Shown one piece after another: positions 27,129-36,205 of a stretch of DNA of 63,872 nt. Source of the DNA: Hyphomicrobiales bacterium. GTDB taxonomy: Bacteria > Pseudomonadota > Alphaproteobacteria > Rhizobiales > Methyloligellaceae. Where the stretch lies: positions 1 through 63,872 of the forward strand of contig JAJFHN010000084.1 of NCBI GenBank assembly GCA_021775595.1. The letters run 5' to 3'. The stretch's first letter is position 1. Every line of letters begins with the position of its first letter. Position numbers and translations under genes: made by a program. The notes beneath the pieces are model-generated. The model worked only from the letters and a program-made list of their open reading frames with translations. It did no database searches and was not told where the DNA came from.

Positions 27129-27878
27129 ATGCTGAAAATATTCGTCTACAACACACCAGGTACGGGATGGGACGTCCCGTGCGTGAGCCCGTACGTTTCC
27201 AAGACGGTCTATTATCTCAAAATGGCTGGTATTCCGTTCGAAACCGAGCGCCAGGATTTGATGAAATTGGCGGAAGACGCGCCTTACGCCAAGCTGCCCT
27301 ACATCGTCGACACTGACGGCACCAAAGTCGCCGACTCGACCGAGATCATCAAGTATCTCAAGGGCGCATACGGCGATTCGCTCGATGCTGACGCCGACGC
27401 GCGCGAACTGGCCGACATGCATGCCTGGAACCGGATGCTCGATGAGCACCTCTATTGGGCCGCCGTGATCGAACCGCGCTGGGACGACGATGCCAACTTC
27501 GATATTTACCGGCCCTTCCTGGTCGGCATGGATGAGGTTCCCGACGAGGTCAATGCGATCCTCGACCAGTTCCGCACCGCAATACAAGACGAGCATGTTG
27601 GCCAAGGATTGGGCCGCATGGCAGCAGACGCGGTTTACGAGCGCGCCCGCCAGGACATTGAGGCTATTTCGAACTTCTTGGGCGATCGTCCCTTCTTCAT
27701 GGGCGACAAGCCGCGGTCGATCGATGCCAATATGACATCGCTGCTGAAGCACATCATGTATGTGCCGTTTAAGTTCCCGACTAAGGACCTGGCGCTCGGC
27801 ACGAAAAATCTGGTCGATTATACTCATCGCGTGGATAGCCAGTTTGGCTTGAACGAGCTGAGCAAAAAAGCGGCCTAG
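27129..27878 (+). CDS. Glutathione S-transferase, IsoI/FAXC-like
   Basis: The 249-residue GST has a thioredoxin-like N-terminal domain with SPYVSKTVYYLKMAGIPFE, KLPYIVDTDGTKVADSTEII (cis-Pro and the glutathione Glu/Ser-Thr pair) and an all-helical C-terminal domain. This pattern resembles the metaxin/FAXC-type GST group that includes IsoI of the isoprene and StyI of the styrene glutathione pathways, which add glutathione to an epoxide. It sits 66 bp after the SDR gene. The exact substrate cannot be read from sequence. Confidence 0.82.
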   Translation: MLKIFVYNTPGTGWDVPCVSPYVSKTVYYLKMAGIPFETERQDLMKLAEDAPYAKLPYIVDTDGTKVADSTEIIKYLKGAYGDSLDADADARELADMHAWNRMLDEHLYWAAVIEPRWDDDANFDIYRPFLVGMDEVPDEVNAILDQFRTAIQDEHVGQGLGRMAADAVYERARQDIEAISNFLGDRPFFMGDKPRSIDANMTSLLKHIMYVPFKFPTKDLALGTKNLVDYTHRVDSQFGLNELSKKAA

Positions 27879-28033
27879 CGAGTAGCGGTTGAGCCGGCGC
27901 CGCAGATGCTGGCGCCGGACTTGCCGCTCACGTTCGAACGTTTTAGCTGCCGTCGACAGCGACAGCCGTATGGCGTTGCCGGGCCAGATTTGGCCCGGCA
28001 GCCACCGGCCTCACAACACGCATAGGAGATCCC

Positions 28034-29254
28034 ATGTCTGGACCCCTGTCAGGAATCCGCATCATTGACCTCACAGCCATGCTGTCTGGCCCATGGGCGA
28101 CGTGTCTGCTTGCCGATCAAGGCGCTGACGTGATCAAGATTGAAATCCCAAATAAGGGCGAATTCGTTCGCATGATGGGCCACTCCCAGGCCGGGTTGCC
28201 CGCGATGTTTCTCAACATCAACCGCAACAAGCGCTCCCTCACCGTCAATCTGAAAGAAAAGAAGGGCATCGATCTGATAAAGCGCATGGTCGCCGACGCG
28301 GACGTCGTGGTGCAGAATTTCAGACCCGGCGTGGTTGAGCGGCTCGGCATCGGCCCTGAAGATTTGTGCGCGCTCAAGCCCGAACTCATCTACGTCTCGA
28401 TCACGGGCTTTGGCCACGACGGACCCTGGTCTCACAAACCAGTCTACGATCCCGTCATTCAGGCGGTTACGGGTCTCACTACCATCCAGGCGGGCTCCGA
28501 TGAGGAACGCCCGAAGCTGGTGCGCACCATCGTGCCCGACAAGCTTTCCGCCGTCACGATCTCCCAGGCCATCACCGCAGCGCTGTTCGAGCGCGAACGC
28601 TCAGGCGAGGGTCAGGTGGTGCGGATTTCAATGCTCGATTCCGTGCTGCAGTTCCTCTGGGCTTCGGACATGAACGCCCACACATTCGTCGATAATCCGG
28701 TGACTGAAGAAAAAGCCGCAGGCTTCGTCGACCTGATCTACGAGACCAAGGACGGCTTCATGACCGTCGCGATCATGAGCGACAAAGAATGGCGCGGGGT
28801 CTGCACGGCCTTTGAGAAGCTCGAATGGCTGGAGGATCCGCGCTTCAAGAACGCCGCGCTGCGCGATGAAAACGTCATCGATCGCCTGACATTGACGCAA
28901 GAGGTGCTCAAGACCAAAACAACGGCCGAGTGGATGGAGCTGTTGGAGGCAAATGACGTGCCATGCTCGCCCGCTCTCAGACGCAAGGATGTCTACACGC
29001 ATCCCCAGGTCGAGCATATGGGATCGGTCGTGACGTACGAACATCACGCGGCTGGGACATTGCGCCAGGCCCGTCACGCGGCTCGTTTCGAGCGCACCCC
29101 GGCGGCGATCCGCATGGGCGCGCCGCTGTTGGGCGAGCACAACGACGAGGTGTTGGGCGAGCTCGGACTTTCGGATGACGAAATTTCCACTCTGAAGTCC
29201 GAGGGCATCGTCGGCGCCGAGCGCGACGAGGGCAGCAAACAAGCCGCCGAATAG
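28034..29254 (+). CDS. Family III CoA-transferase, IsoG-like
   Basis: The 406-residue enzyme belongs to the CaiB/BaiF/Frc group of CoA-transferases and acyl-CoA racemases. It begins LSGIRIIDLTAMLSGPWATC, with LLADQGADVIKIE, NFRPGVVERLG and the catalytic Asp in VYDPVIQAVTGL. It is preceded by AGGAG near 28023. In isoGHIJ clusters the homologous IsoG attaches CoA to the glutathione-acid intermediate. The gene lies between the two GST genes, matching that pathway. A free-standing CoA-transferase role is the alternative. Confidence 0.88.
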   Translation: MSGPLSGIRIIDLTAMLSGPWATCLLADQGADVIKIEIPNKGEFVRMMGHSQAGLPAMFLNINRNKRSLTVNLKEKKGIDLIKRMVADADVVVQNFRPGVVERLGIGPEDLCALKPELIYVSITGFGHDGPWSHKPVYDPVIQAVTGLTTIQAGSDEERPKLVRTIVPDKLSAVTISQAITAALFERERSGEGQVVRISMLDSVLQFLWASDMNAHTFVDNPVTEEKAAGFVDLIYETKDGFMTVAIMSDKEWRGVCTAFEKLEWLEDPRFKNAALRDENVIDRLTLTQEVLKTKTTAEWMELLEANDVPCSPALRRKDVYTHPQVEHMGSVVTYEHHAAGTLRQARHAARFERTPAAIRMGAPLLGEHNDEVLGELGLSDDEISTLKSEGIVGAERDEGSKQAAE

Positions 29255-29334
29255 TGGGGCTTGGCATTTCGACCGCGGCCGCAGCGTGTTAGGCTGCAGG
29301 GCGGTCGGATGCTGTGGGATGAAGCCGACAGGCA

Positions 29335-30099
29335 ATGAGTGTCTCAGGGCACAAGCGGGATGTAAGTAAAGTGATTGAGCTCTTTTACGATGCAACGCCG
29401 AACGGCCGCAAAGCCCTCATCATGCTGGAAGAATGCGGGCTGGCCTACAATCTGAATTGGATTGAGATCGCCAAGGGCGACCAACACCATCCGGACTATT
29501 TGGAGATTTCTCCGAACGGCAAAATTCCAGCGATTATCGATCCCGATGGCCCCGGCGGTAAGCGCGTCACGGTCTTCGAGACGGGCGCGATCTTGTTGTA
29601 TCTTGCCGAGAAGACCGGCAAGTTTCTCTCCGCCGATCCGGTTGAGCGCATTGACGCCATAAAGTGGCTGTTCTGGCAGACCTCAAGCATGGGTCCGTTT
29701 GTCGGCCAGGCTGTTCATTTCATCAATTACGCCCGCGACCGCGGCATCGACGACACCTACGCCGTCGACCGCTATACGGCCGAGGCTGAGGGCCTCTACG
29801 ACGTGCTGGAAGAGCATCTCGAGGGCCGCGACTATATGGCTGGCGATTACTCGATCGCCGATATTGCGACGTTTCCCTGGGTCCGAGTTGCCAAGGGCCA
29901 CGGAATTGACATCACCCAGTACGACAATATTAGAAATTGGAGCGCCAGGATTTCCGAACGCCCGTCCACCCGCGTCAAGCCAACGATCCCGGAAAAGGAC
30001 GCCTCCTTCGAGCGCATCGATGGCTCAGACGAGGAATCCTGGAAAAACCTGTTCGACAAGAAACCCAAATCCGCCGCGCAAACCGCAAAGACCACTTGA
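29335..30099 (+). CDS. Glutathione S-transferase, YfcG/IsoJ-like
   Basis: The 254-residue GST has an N-terminal thioredoxin domain with ELFYDATPNGRKALIMLEEC, NGKIPAIIDPDGPGG (cis-Pro), ETGAILLYLAEKTG and the C-terminal helical domain motif AGDYSIADIATFPWVR. This is the Nu-class/YfcG-like pattern, able to act on disulfide or thioether bonds. In the iso and sty clusters the second GST (IsoJ, StyJ) is placed at the glutathione-removal end of the route. The start may be the ATG at 29335 or the GTG at 29371. A linker of 40 bp separates it from the aldehyde dehydrogenase. Confidence 0.85.
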   Translation: MSVSGHKRDVSKVIELFYDATPNGRKALIMLEECGLAYNLNWIEIAKGDQHHPDYLEISPNGKIPAIIDPDGPGGKRVTVFETGAILLYLAEKTGKFLSADPVERIDAIKWLFWQTSSMGPFVGQAVHFINYARDRGIDDTYAVDRYTAEAEGLYDVLEEHLEGRDYMAGDYSIADIATFPWVRVAKGHGIDITQYDNIRNWSARISERPSTRVKPTIPEKDASFERIDGSDEESWKNLFDKKPKSAAQTAKTT

Positions 30100-30139
30100 A
30101 GACCAGCGCGCCGCCGCCTGCAGTTGAGAGGATTTCCCT

Positions 30140-31564
30140 ATGAACGTACACGTCAAACCAACTTTGCCGATGCTGATCAATGGCCAGCTCGTCGCATCAA
30201 ACAAGACATTCGATGTCACGAACCCATCCACCGGCACGACCTTCACCCAATGTCCAGACTGCACCAAAGAGCAGTTCGAAGATGCGGTCGCTGCCGCCAA
30301 GGAAGCCTTCAAGACGTGGGGCAAGACGAGTTACGAAGAGCGAAAGGCGCTGCTGGAGCAGCTCGGCGCCCGCCTCACCGAAAACGCCGACACATTGGCC
30401 GAGCTGATCACCCTGGAAAACGGAAAACCGCTTGCCAAAGCCAAGCAGGAAATCGCCGCCAGCGTATTCTGGCTAAAGGGCTTTGCCGCGGTCGACTTTC
30501 CTGTCGAGGTGTTGAAGGACAATGAAACTCAACGCGTCGAGCTTCACCGGAAACCGCTGGGTGTCGTCGGACTGATTTTGCCGTGGAATTACCCGCTAAT
30601 GACGGCGATGTTCAAATTGGCTCCGGCTCTGATCGCCGGCAACACCATCGTCGTGAAACCGTCGCCATACACGCCGGTGACGACCCTGATATTGGGTGAG
30701 ATCGTCCAAGACCTCTACCCCGCCGGCGTCATCAATGTGCTCTCGGGCGGTAATGAGCTTGGCGCCTGGATCAGCGGCCATCCCGACATACGCAAGGTGA
30801 GCTTCACCGGTTCGACGGAGACCGGCAAGAAAGTGATGCAGAGCGCCTCGTCCAACATGAAGCGCGTCACCATGGAGCTTGGCGGCAATGACGCCGGCCT
30901 CGTGCTCGACGATATCGATCCGAAAATGATCGCCAATGATTTGTTCTGGTCGCGGTTCTCGAACAACGGCCAGGTCTGTGTCGCAATGAAGCGCCTGTTC
31001 GTGCCCGAGAAGCTCGCCGAACCGATTGCCAAAGAAATCGTCGAAGTGGCCAAAAATGCCAAGGTCGGCGATGGCTTCGATGAGGATAGCGAAATAGGCC
31101 CGATCCAAAACAAGATGCAATATGAGAAGGTGAAGGCGATCTTCGACGACGCCGTCTCGAAGGGCGCGAAGGTGCTCTTTCAGAGCGAGATTCCCGAAAG
31201 CGATGGTTATTTTTTCCCCATCACAATCTTGACCGATGTAAAGCCGGGCATGCGCATCATTGACGAAGAGGCTTTCGGCCCGCTGATGCCCATTCTTACC
31301 TATACGGATGAGGAAGAAGCCCTCGAGCGCGTCAACGACTCCGAATACGGCCTTGGCGGTTCGGTTTGGAGTTCGGACGTGGATCGCGCCAGCGCCCTGG
31401 CAGAACGTATCGAATCCGGGACGGCCTGGGTCAATCAGCACCCCTCGATGGCGCCCGATATTCCCTATGGCGGCGCTAAGCAATCGGGCATCGGCGTCGA
31501 GAGCGGCCGCTGGGGTGTCGAGGAATATACCCAAATGCAGGTTGTCAGCGTCAAGAAGACCTAG
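30140..31564 (+). CDS. NAD(P)-dependent aldehyde dehydrogenase
   Basis: The 474-residue enzyme has the family motifs GLILPWNYPLMTAMFKLAPAL, the glycine motif FTGSTETGKKV, the Glu in MELGGNDAG and the catalytic Cys280 in NNGQVCVAM. Its C-terminus carries GIGVESGRWGVEEYTQ. It oxidises an aldehyde to a carboxylic acid. AldH genes accompany isoGHIJ clusters, and this gene is the last of the five-gene run. A strong terminator follows 31 bp after its stop. Confidence 0.9.
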   Translation: MNVHVKPTLPMLINGQLVASNKTFDVTNPSTGTTFTQCPDCTKEQFEDAVAAAKEAFKTWGKTSYEERKALLEQLGARLTENADTLAELITLENGKPLAKAKQEIAASVFWLKGFAAVDFPVEVLKDNETQRVELHRKPLGVVGLILPWNYPLMTAMFKLAPALIAGNTIVVKPSPYTPVTTLILGEIVQDLYPAGVINVLSGGNELGAWISGHPDIRKVSFTGSTETGKKVMQSASSNMKRVTMELGGNDAGLVLDDIDPKMIANDLFWSRFSNNGQVCVAMKRLFVPEKLAEPIAKEIVEVAKNAKVGDGFDEDSEIGPIQNKMQYEKVKAIFDDAVSKGAKVLFQSEIPESDGYFFPITILTDVKPGMRIIDEEAFGPLMPILTYTDEEEALERVNDSEYGLGGSVWSSDVDRASALAERIESGTAWVNQHPSMAPDIPYGGAKQSGIGVESGRWGVEEYTQMQVVSVKKT

Positions 31565-31594
31565 GGCGCGAGCGCGCTTCCAGCAAATTGATAA

Positions 31595-31625
31595 GGGCGG
31601 GGCCAAGGCCCCGCCCTTTCTTTAT
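31595..31625 (+). terminator. Rho-independent terminator after the glutathione module
   Basis: A perfect ten-base-pair GC stem, GGGCGGGGCC/GGCCCCGCCC (31595-31604 and 31607-31616), with a minimal loop is followed by TTTCTTTAT. It ends transcription of the SDR-to-ALDH run before the TRAP genes. Confidence 0.85.
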
Positions 31626-31739
31626 GGCGCTCGGGCTTGCGCCCTGCTTTGCGAATCTGCGCACGGATGGCTACTTTAGCCCGCCGTCTCAGGCCGATTC
31701 GGCTTCTTCCAACGGTTCTGCCCGCAAGGAGTGCAAGAG

Positions 31740-32270
31740 ATGCGTCAGCTCATCAGTTGGCTCGACGAGAACATCGAGCGCACGGTGATCTTGCTGAACT
31801 ACACCGCGCTCGCCGCCATCATCTTTGTCGAGGTGATCCGGCGGTTTGTTTTTGCTGAGCAGGCCGCTTGGAGCACCACCATTCCCATTTATCTCTTCCT
31901 TTGGGTTGTTTGGATGGGCTGCGCCTACAACGTCAAAACGCGCAGTCATTTGCGTTTCGACGAATTACGCACACGCCTTTCTTATGAAGGCCAACTGGCC
32001 TGCCTGTTGCTGGATGCCGCCCTGTGGATCGTCTTCTCGCTCATCGTCATCTACTACACCGGCGAACAGGTGATGATCGCGCGCGAGAATTTCTCTATCG
32101 TCCAAGGGACCGACAATGTGATGCAGTGGTGGTTCTATCTCGCCACGCCGATCGCCTTTTTGCTGGTGATCGTGCGAACGCTGCAGAACCTTCGCGAAGA
32201 CGTCGCGGCCTATCGCGCCGGCGTGCCGCTCGCCGTCCGCTCAACCGCCTTCCAGGAAGATCACGTCTAG
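31740..32270 (+). CDS. dctQ: TRAP transporter small permease (DctQ)
   Basis: The 176-residue protein has four membrane helices, the usual layout of the small TRAP membrane subunit. Residues 1-25 lead into LLNYTALAAIIFVEVIRRFV, and later RENFSIVQGTDNVMQWWFY. AAGGAG at 31726-31731 supports the ATG at 31740 over a GTG at 31731. TRAP transporters import organic acids using a sodium or proton gradient. The large subunit starts directly after the stop. Confidence 0.87.
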   Translation: MRQLISWLDENIERTVILLNYTALAAIIFVEVIRRFVFAEQAAWSTTIPIYLFLWVVWMGCAYNVKTRSHLRFDELRTRLSYEGQLACLLLDAALWIVFSLIVIYYTGEQVMIARENFSIVQGTDNVMQWWFYLATPIAFLLVIVRTLQNLREDVAAYRAGVPLAVRSTAFQEDHV

Positions 32271-33638
32271 ATGGAGGCGGTTTGGATCAGCCTGCTCTCG
32301 CTCGCCGTCACCGGGCTCTTTATCTTGGGCGTGCCTATTTTTCTGGTGATCGGCTTCTGGGTGATCGGCGCCAGTCTGGTGATCGACTTCACTCTCGCAA
32401 ATCTTGGCGTCACGCTCTACGAGGGCCTCAATTTCTACGGCCTGCTGGCCATGCCGCTCTTCGTCTTGACCGGAGACCTCATCAAGGGTGCGGGCATCGC
32501 CAAGCGGCTCTCCGACTTCGCATATTCGGTGCTTGGCTGGATGCGTGGCGGCCTGGCGATGGCCTCGCTCGGCGCTTCAGGCCTGTTTGCCGCCATTTCG
32601 GGTTCGAACTCGGCCACCACCGCGACCATCGGCTCGATCATGCACCCGGAGATGGTCAAGGGCGGTTATGACAAGAATTTCGCCGCGGCCACCGTGGCCG
32701 CCGGCGGCACTGTCGGCATCATCATCCCGCCATCGATCATTTTCATCGTCTATGGCTTCCTGCTGAACATTTCGGTAAGCGACCTCTTTGTCGGTGGGAT
32801 CTTGCCGGGAATCCTGATGGTTGTAGCCATGCAATTTGCCTGTTGGCTCGTTTGCCAACTGAACGGATGGGGCCATCTGATTTCCTTTTCGCCACGGCGC
32901 ATCTTGCTCGCCGGGCTCGCCGCTTGGCCGGGTTTCGCGGCGATTGCGCTCGTTATATGGGGCATTTATTCCGGCGCTTTCTCGCCGACCGAAGCGGCGG
33001 GGGTATCGGCTGGCTTCTGTTTGCTGGCTGGGCTTGCCTTCTATCCGATTCACCAGCGGTTGCTTCGAAGCGGGCGCGTGGGGTCGGGTGATGACCTCCG
33101 CCTCTCCGGTCTCGTTATCGAGGGTTTCTCGCTCTCAACGGTGCCCAGTCTGATAATGCGCTCCGGCCGCATCACCGGCATGCTCGTGCCTCTGGTTGCC
33201 GTCTCCGTGGTCATGCAACAGATTCTAAGCCTGCTTGGCGCCAACGCATTCGTCACGCAAGTGTTGGGCGCGCTTGGCGGCTATTACGCCATTTTGTTTG
33301 CCTGCATGGCGCTTGTTTTAATCGCTGGTACGTTTTTGGAGAGCCTGCCCAACACCATAATCTTGGCGCCGATACTTGCGCCGATCGCCGTCGGCATCGG
33401 TGTCGATCCAATCCACTTTGCGGTGATCTTCTTGGTCGGTGACGCCATCGGCTTCATCACGCCGCCATATGGGCTCAACCTCTATGTGGCCAGCGGCATC
33501 ACAGGCATTCCCTATTTCAGGTTGTTGAAATACACCCTGCCCTATCTGTTTGCTCTGATGCTGGCTTGGCTGCTTATCGCGCTGGTGCCCGAACTTTCCA
33601 CCGCGCTGTTGGTGCATGAGGGCGCGGGCGTCTACTGA
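32271..33638 (+). CDS. dctM: TRAP transporter large permease (DctM)
   Basis: The 455-residue inner-membrane subunit carries the transport channel. Family signs are GLLAMPLFVLTGDLIKGAG, SGLFAAISGSNSATTATIGS, GTVGIIIPPSIIFIVYGFLL and FITPPYGLNLYVASGITGI. About twelve hydrophobic segments are visible. Its ATG directly follows the dctQ stop. Its 3' end overlaps the convergent substrate-binding gene by 7 bp. The substrate of the system is unknown; the location beside the glutathione module hints at an acid or alcohol feeding that route. Confidence 0.91.
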   Translation: MEAVWISLLSLAVTGLFILGVPIFLVIGFWVIGASLVIDFTLANLGVTLYEGLNFYGLLAMPLFVLTGDLIKGAGIAKRLSDFAYSVLGWMRGGLAMASLGASGLFAAISGSNSATTATIGSIMHPEMVKGGYDKNFAAATVAAGGTVGIIIPPSIIFIVYGFLLNISVSDLFVGGILPGILMVVAMQFACWLVCQLNGWGHLISFSPRRILLAGLAAWPGFAAIALVIWGIYSGAFSPTEAAGVSAGFCLLAGLAFYPIHQRLLRSGRVGSGDDLRLSGLVIEGFSLSTVPSLIMRSGRITGMLVPLVAVSVVMQQILSLLGANAFVTQVLGALGGYYAILFACMALVLIAGTFLESLPNTIILAPILAPIAVGIGVDPIHFAVIFLVGDAIGFITPPYGLNLYVASGITGIPYFRLLKYTLPYLFALMLAWLLIALVPELSTALLVHEGAGVY

Positions 33639-34882
33639 GCGCCCTGAGTTCGCCACCAGCGGCGCGGTTCCACATTGATAGCCTCGCGGTCTTTGGGAAT
33701 TTCGCGCGCGATGTCGAAGATCTCCTGATAGGTGTCGAGGCCGCCGGCCCAACCGTTCAGCCGCTCACGCCAGGTCTCCCAGGCCTTGGGCTGATACTGC
33801 GGCGAACACATTTCCTCGGCCTCCTTGATTGCTTCATCTGAGAGCGCCGCGACGCGGATATTGCCCTTGGCGTAATAGGTGTCGGGCAACGGCGGATTGC
33901 TGGCGCCGACAATTTGGTAAAGACCCGCTTCGTTGCAGCCCTGTGCCCACACCTGTGTCGTGTAGGCCGATTCCATCACCGCGTCTTGGAGTTCCGGCGA
34001 TAGCGCTTCGAACGACTGCAGCCGCATCGCCGTGCCGGCGCAACCGGAGAAGAATTTGAGCTGCACGTCCTGCGACATGACCGGCACCATATTGGCGTGT
34101 ACGGCGGCGCTCGACCAAGTTTCGGCGCCGTCCACCAAGCCTTGCTTAAGACCGTCGAGCGTTTCCTCCCAAGCGATCGGTACGGGATTGAGCTTCATCA
34201 GGTCCATCGCGATGCGGCCCAGTTGCGTGCCAGTCACCCTATTCTTGGTGCCCGCCAATTCGCTAACGCTCGTAACGGTAGGTCGGTCCTTCCATTTCTT
34301 GCCCAGCATCAGCCCGCGCAGTTCGGCATGGCTGAAGAGAAGCTGCAATTTGTGGCGTTTGCGCAGGGGCTCACGCAGCAGCGCCTCACTCTTTGGATGG
34401 TAGAAGAAGTGATACATCGCGGCCCGGCTTGGAAACATATAGGCGTAGTCGAGCACATTGAAATATGGCGCACCGCCAGCCGCATTCTGGGTCGAAGAGA
34501 CATAGATATCGACGATGCCTTGCAGCGCCTTTTTCACACAATCGAGCTGACCGCAAATCTGGCTGGCGCCGAGAAATTCAATGCGAACGGCACCATCGGT
34601 GCGCTCTTCGAGATCTTGCACGAAGCGCAGCGCACCGGAATGTTCGATTTGCTGGACGAATTCATTGATGGTCGCCGCGCCAAATTTCAGTGTGACCTCG
34701 GGCTGTTTGCTGAAGCGCGTTTGGTAAGTAGAATTGGCGGCCTCGGCCAGGCGCGGTAACGTGACGGCACCGGCCAAACCAGAAAGGCCGAGCAGCGTCG
34801 ACGTCACGCCGTAGTGCGCGCTGAGCCGCATAAAATCGCGCCTGCTCACCCCCGCCAGCTTTGATTTCATAGAACGCTTCAT
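33632..34882 (-). CDS. dctP: TRAP transporter substrate-binding protein (DctP), Tat exported
   Basis: The 416-residue periplasmic protein has a twin-arginine signal (VSRRDFMRLSAHYG) and a hydrophobic stretch ending near AEAANS. The DctP fold follows: TLKFGAATINEFVQQIE, DGAVRIEFLGASQICGQLDC, TGTQLGRIAMDLMKLNPVPI and GLVDGAETWSSAA. The Arg and the TQLG-type helix mark the carboxylate-binding TRAP family. The ATG at 34882 fits the signal. It is convergent with dctM, so the SBP has its own promoter in the 245-bp space shared with the ferredoxin reductase gene. Confidence 0.89.
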   Translation of the reverse strand: MKRSMKSKLAGVSRRDFMRLSAHYGVTSTLLGLSGLAGAVTLPRLAEAANSTYQTRFSKQPEVTLKFGAATINEFVQQIEHSGALRFVQDLEERTDGAVRIEFLGASQICGQLDCVKKALQGIVDIYVSSTQNAAGGAPYFNVLDYAYMFPSRAAMYHFFYHPKSEALLREPLRKRHKLQLLFSHAELRGLMLGKKWKDRPTVTSVSELAGTKNRVTGTQLGRIAMDLMKLNPVPIAWEETLDGLKQGLVDGAETWSSAAVHANMVPVMSQDVQLKFFSGCAGTAMRLQSFEALSPELQDAVMESAYTTQVWAQGCNEAGLYQIVGASNPPLPDTYYAKGNIRVAALSDEAIKEAEEMCSPQYQPKAWETWRERLNGWAGGLDTYQEIFDIAREIPKDREAINVEPRRWWRTQGAQ

Positions 34883-35127
34883 TGCGCGCCATCCTCTGAT
34901 GTTCAACTGCCCACTGTATGTGCACATCCGGGCCGCCGCGGGCAACAGCTGAGCCAAGCTATTTGGTTACACTTTGGTAAGTCGGTGTCGCTGGCGCGAT
35001 CAAATCCTGCCCGTTTTGCCAGCCATCACAATCGCGCGATTGAGCCCCGTTTGCTGGCGCAGACCAGCGCGCGCCTATATGGTGCGGGCCGATCGCAATG
35101 CATGTTTTGAGGGGCGCGCATAAGCCT

Positions 35128-36156
35128 ATGACCGAGCCGAAAAAAACCTTTCTCATCACCAATGCGTCCACCGATGATGCGTTTGAGCAAGCGCGCGACG
35201 ACTGTGTTCTGCGCGCCGCGTTGCGCGCTGGTTTGGGATATCCCTATGAGTGCAATTCGGGTGGATGCGGCAGTTGCAAATTCACCCTTGTCTCCGGCGA
35301 TGTCGAGGTGTTGTGGAAAGACGCACCGGCCCGCCGCGAGCGCGACGCCGAAAACAACCGCTATCTTGGCTGCCAAACGCGCGCGCTCAGTGATCTCACC
35401 GTCGAGGCGCGCATCGTGCCCAAATTCGTGCCCAAACATCTGCCCGCCGTGCGGCGCGCGAGGCTCGATGCGGTGACCGATTTGACATCTGATATCCGCG
35501 AATTCAGCTTCGCCAGCGATGCACCGGCGGCGTTTCTGCCGGGCCAATACGCAATTCTATTGCTGGGCGAGGAGCCGACGCGGCGCTGTTACTCGATGAG
35601 CAACGTCCCCAACGAGCAAGGACTCTGGCTGTTTCAGATCAAGCGCGTGGCGGATGGCGTAGCGAGCGACCAGCTTTTCTCCCTCGAACCGGGAGACGAA
35701 ATCAGCTTCGATGGCCCCTATGGCATGGCCTATGTGCGGCCCGAAACGCCACGCGACGTACTCTGCATTGCCGGTGGCTCGGGTCTCTCGCCTATGGTCT
35801 CGATCGCGCGATCGGTCGGCCTCGATGAAGCCCAGGGCAGCAAGCGGCTTTACTTCTTCTATGGCGGGCGCACGGCAGCGGACATTTGCGGTGAAAACTA
35901 TCTCACCGACCTGCCTGGCTTCGGCGAGCGCATAACCTATCACCCAGTTGTCTCCGAGCCCGATGATGCCAAAAGCACCGGTTGGTCCGGCGCCACTGGC
36001 TTCGTGCACGAGGAAGCCGACCGCGAACTCGGCGATGCGCTCAAGGAATTGGAAATCTATTTTGCCGGGCCGCCGCCCATGGCGGCGGCGGTGCAGAAAA
36101 TGCTGATGGGCCGTGAGGTGCCGTTCGGCCAATTGCACTTCGACCGGTTTTTTTAG
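35128..36156 (+). CDS. 2Fe-2S/FAD/NAD electron-transfer reductase (oxygenase reductase type)
   Basis: The 342-residue reductase has an N-terminal plant-type ferredoxin domain with CNSGGCGSCKF and the fourth ligand in YLGCQTRA. An FAD domain with RRCYSMSN follows, then an NAD domain with CIAGGSGLSPMVSIAR and YFFYGGRTAADI. This matches the reductases of soluble di-iron monooxygenases and Rieske oxygenases. The ATG at 35128 starts the domain; an earlier one at 35098 is not needed. No oxygenase subunit gene is in the window, so its partner is elsewhere. A haloalkane dehalogenase gene follows 49 bp downstream. Confidence 0.9.
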   Translation: MTEPKKTFLITNASTDDAFEQARDDCVLRAALRAGLGYPYECNSGGCGSCKFTLVSGDVEVLWKDAPARRERDAENNRYLGCQTRALSDLTVEARIVPKFVPKHLPAVRRARLDAVTDLTSDIREFSFASDAPAAFLPGQYAILLLGEEPTRRCYSMSNVPNEQGLWLFQIKRVADGVASDQLFSLEPGDEISFDGPYGMAYVRPETPRDVLCIAGGSGLSPMVSIARSVGLDEAQGSKRLYFFYGGRTAADICGENYLTDLPGFGERITYHPVVSEPDDAKSTGWSGATGFVHEEADRELGDALKELEIYFAGPPPMAAAVQKMLMGREVPFGQLHFDRFF

Positions 36157-36205
36157 GCGCGGCCTCTCACGCGATGAAGCACCGGCAGTTGGAGAGTTTG
36201 AACCC

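Noticed and set aside
26763-31564. Beta-etherase (LigE/LigF) lignin pathway for the two GSTs
   Set aside because: The combination with a CoA-transferase, SDR and ALDH fits the iso/sty glutathione set better, and no LigD-type gene is seen.
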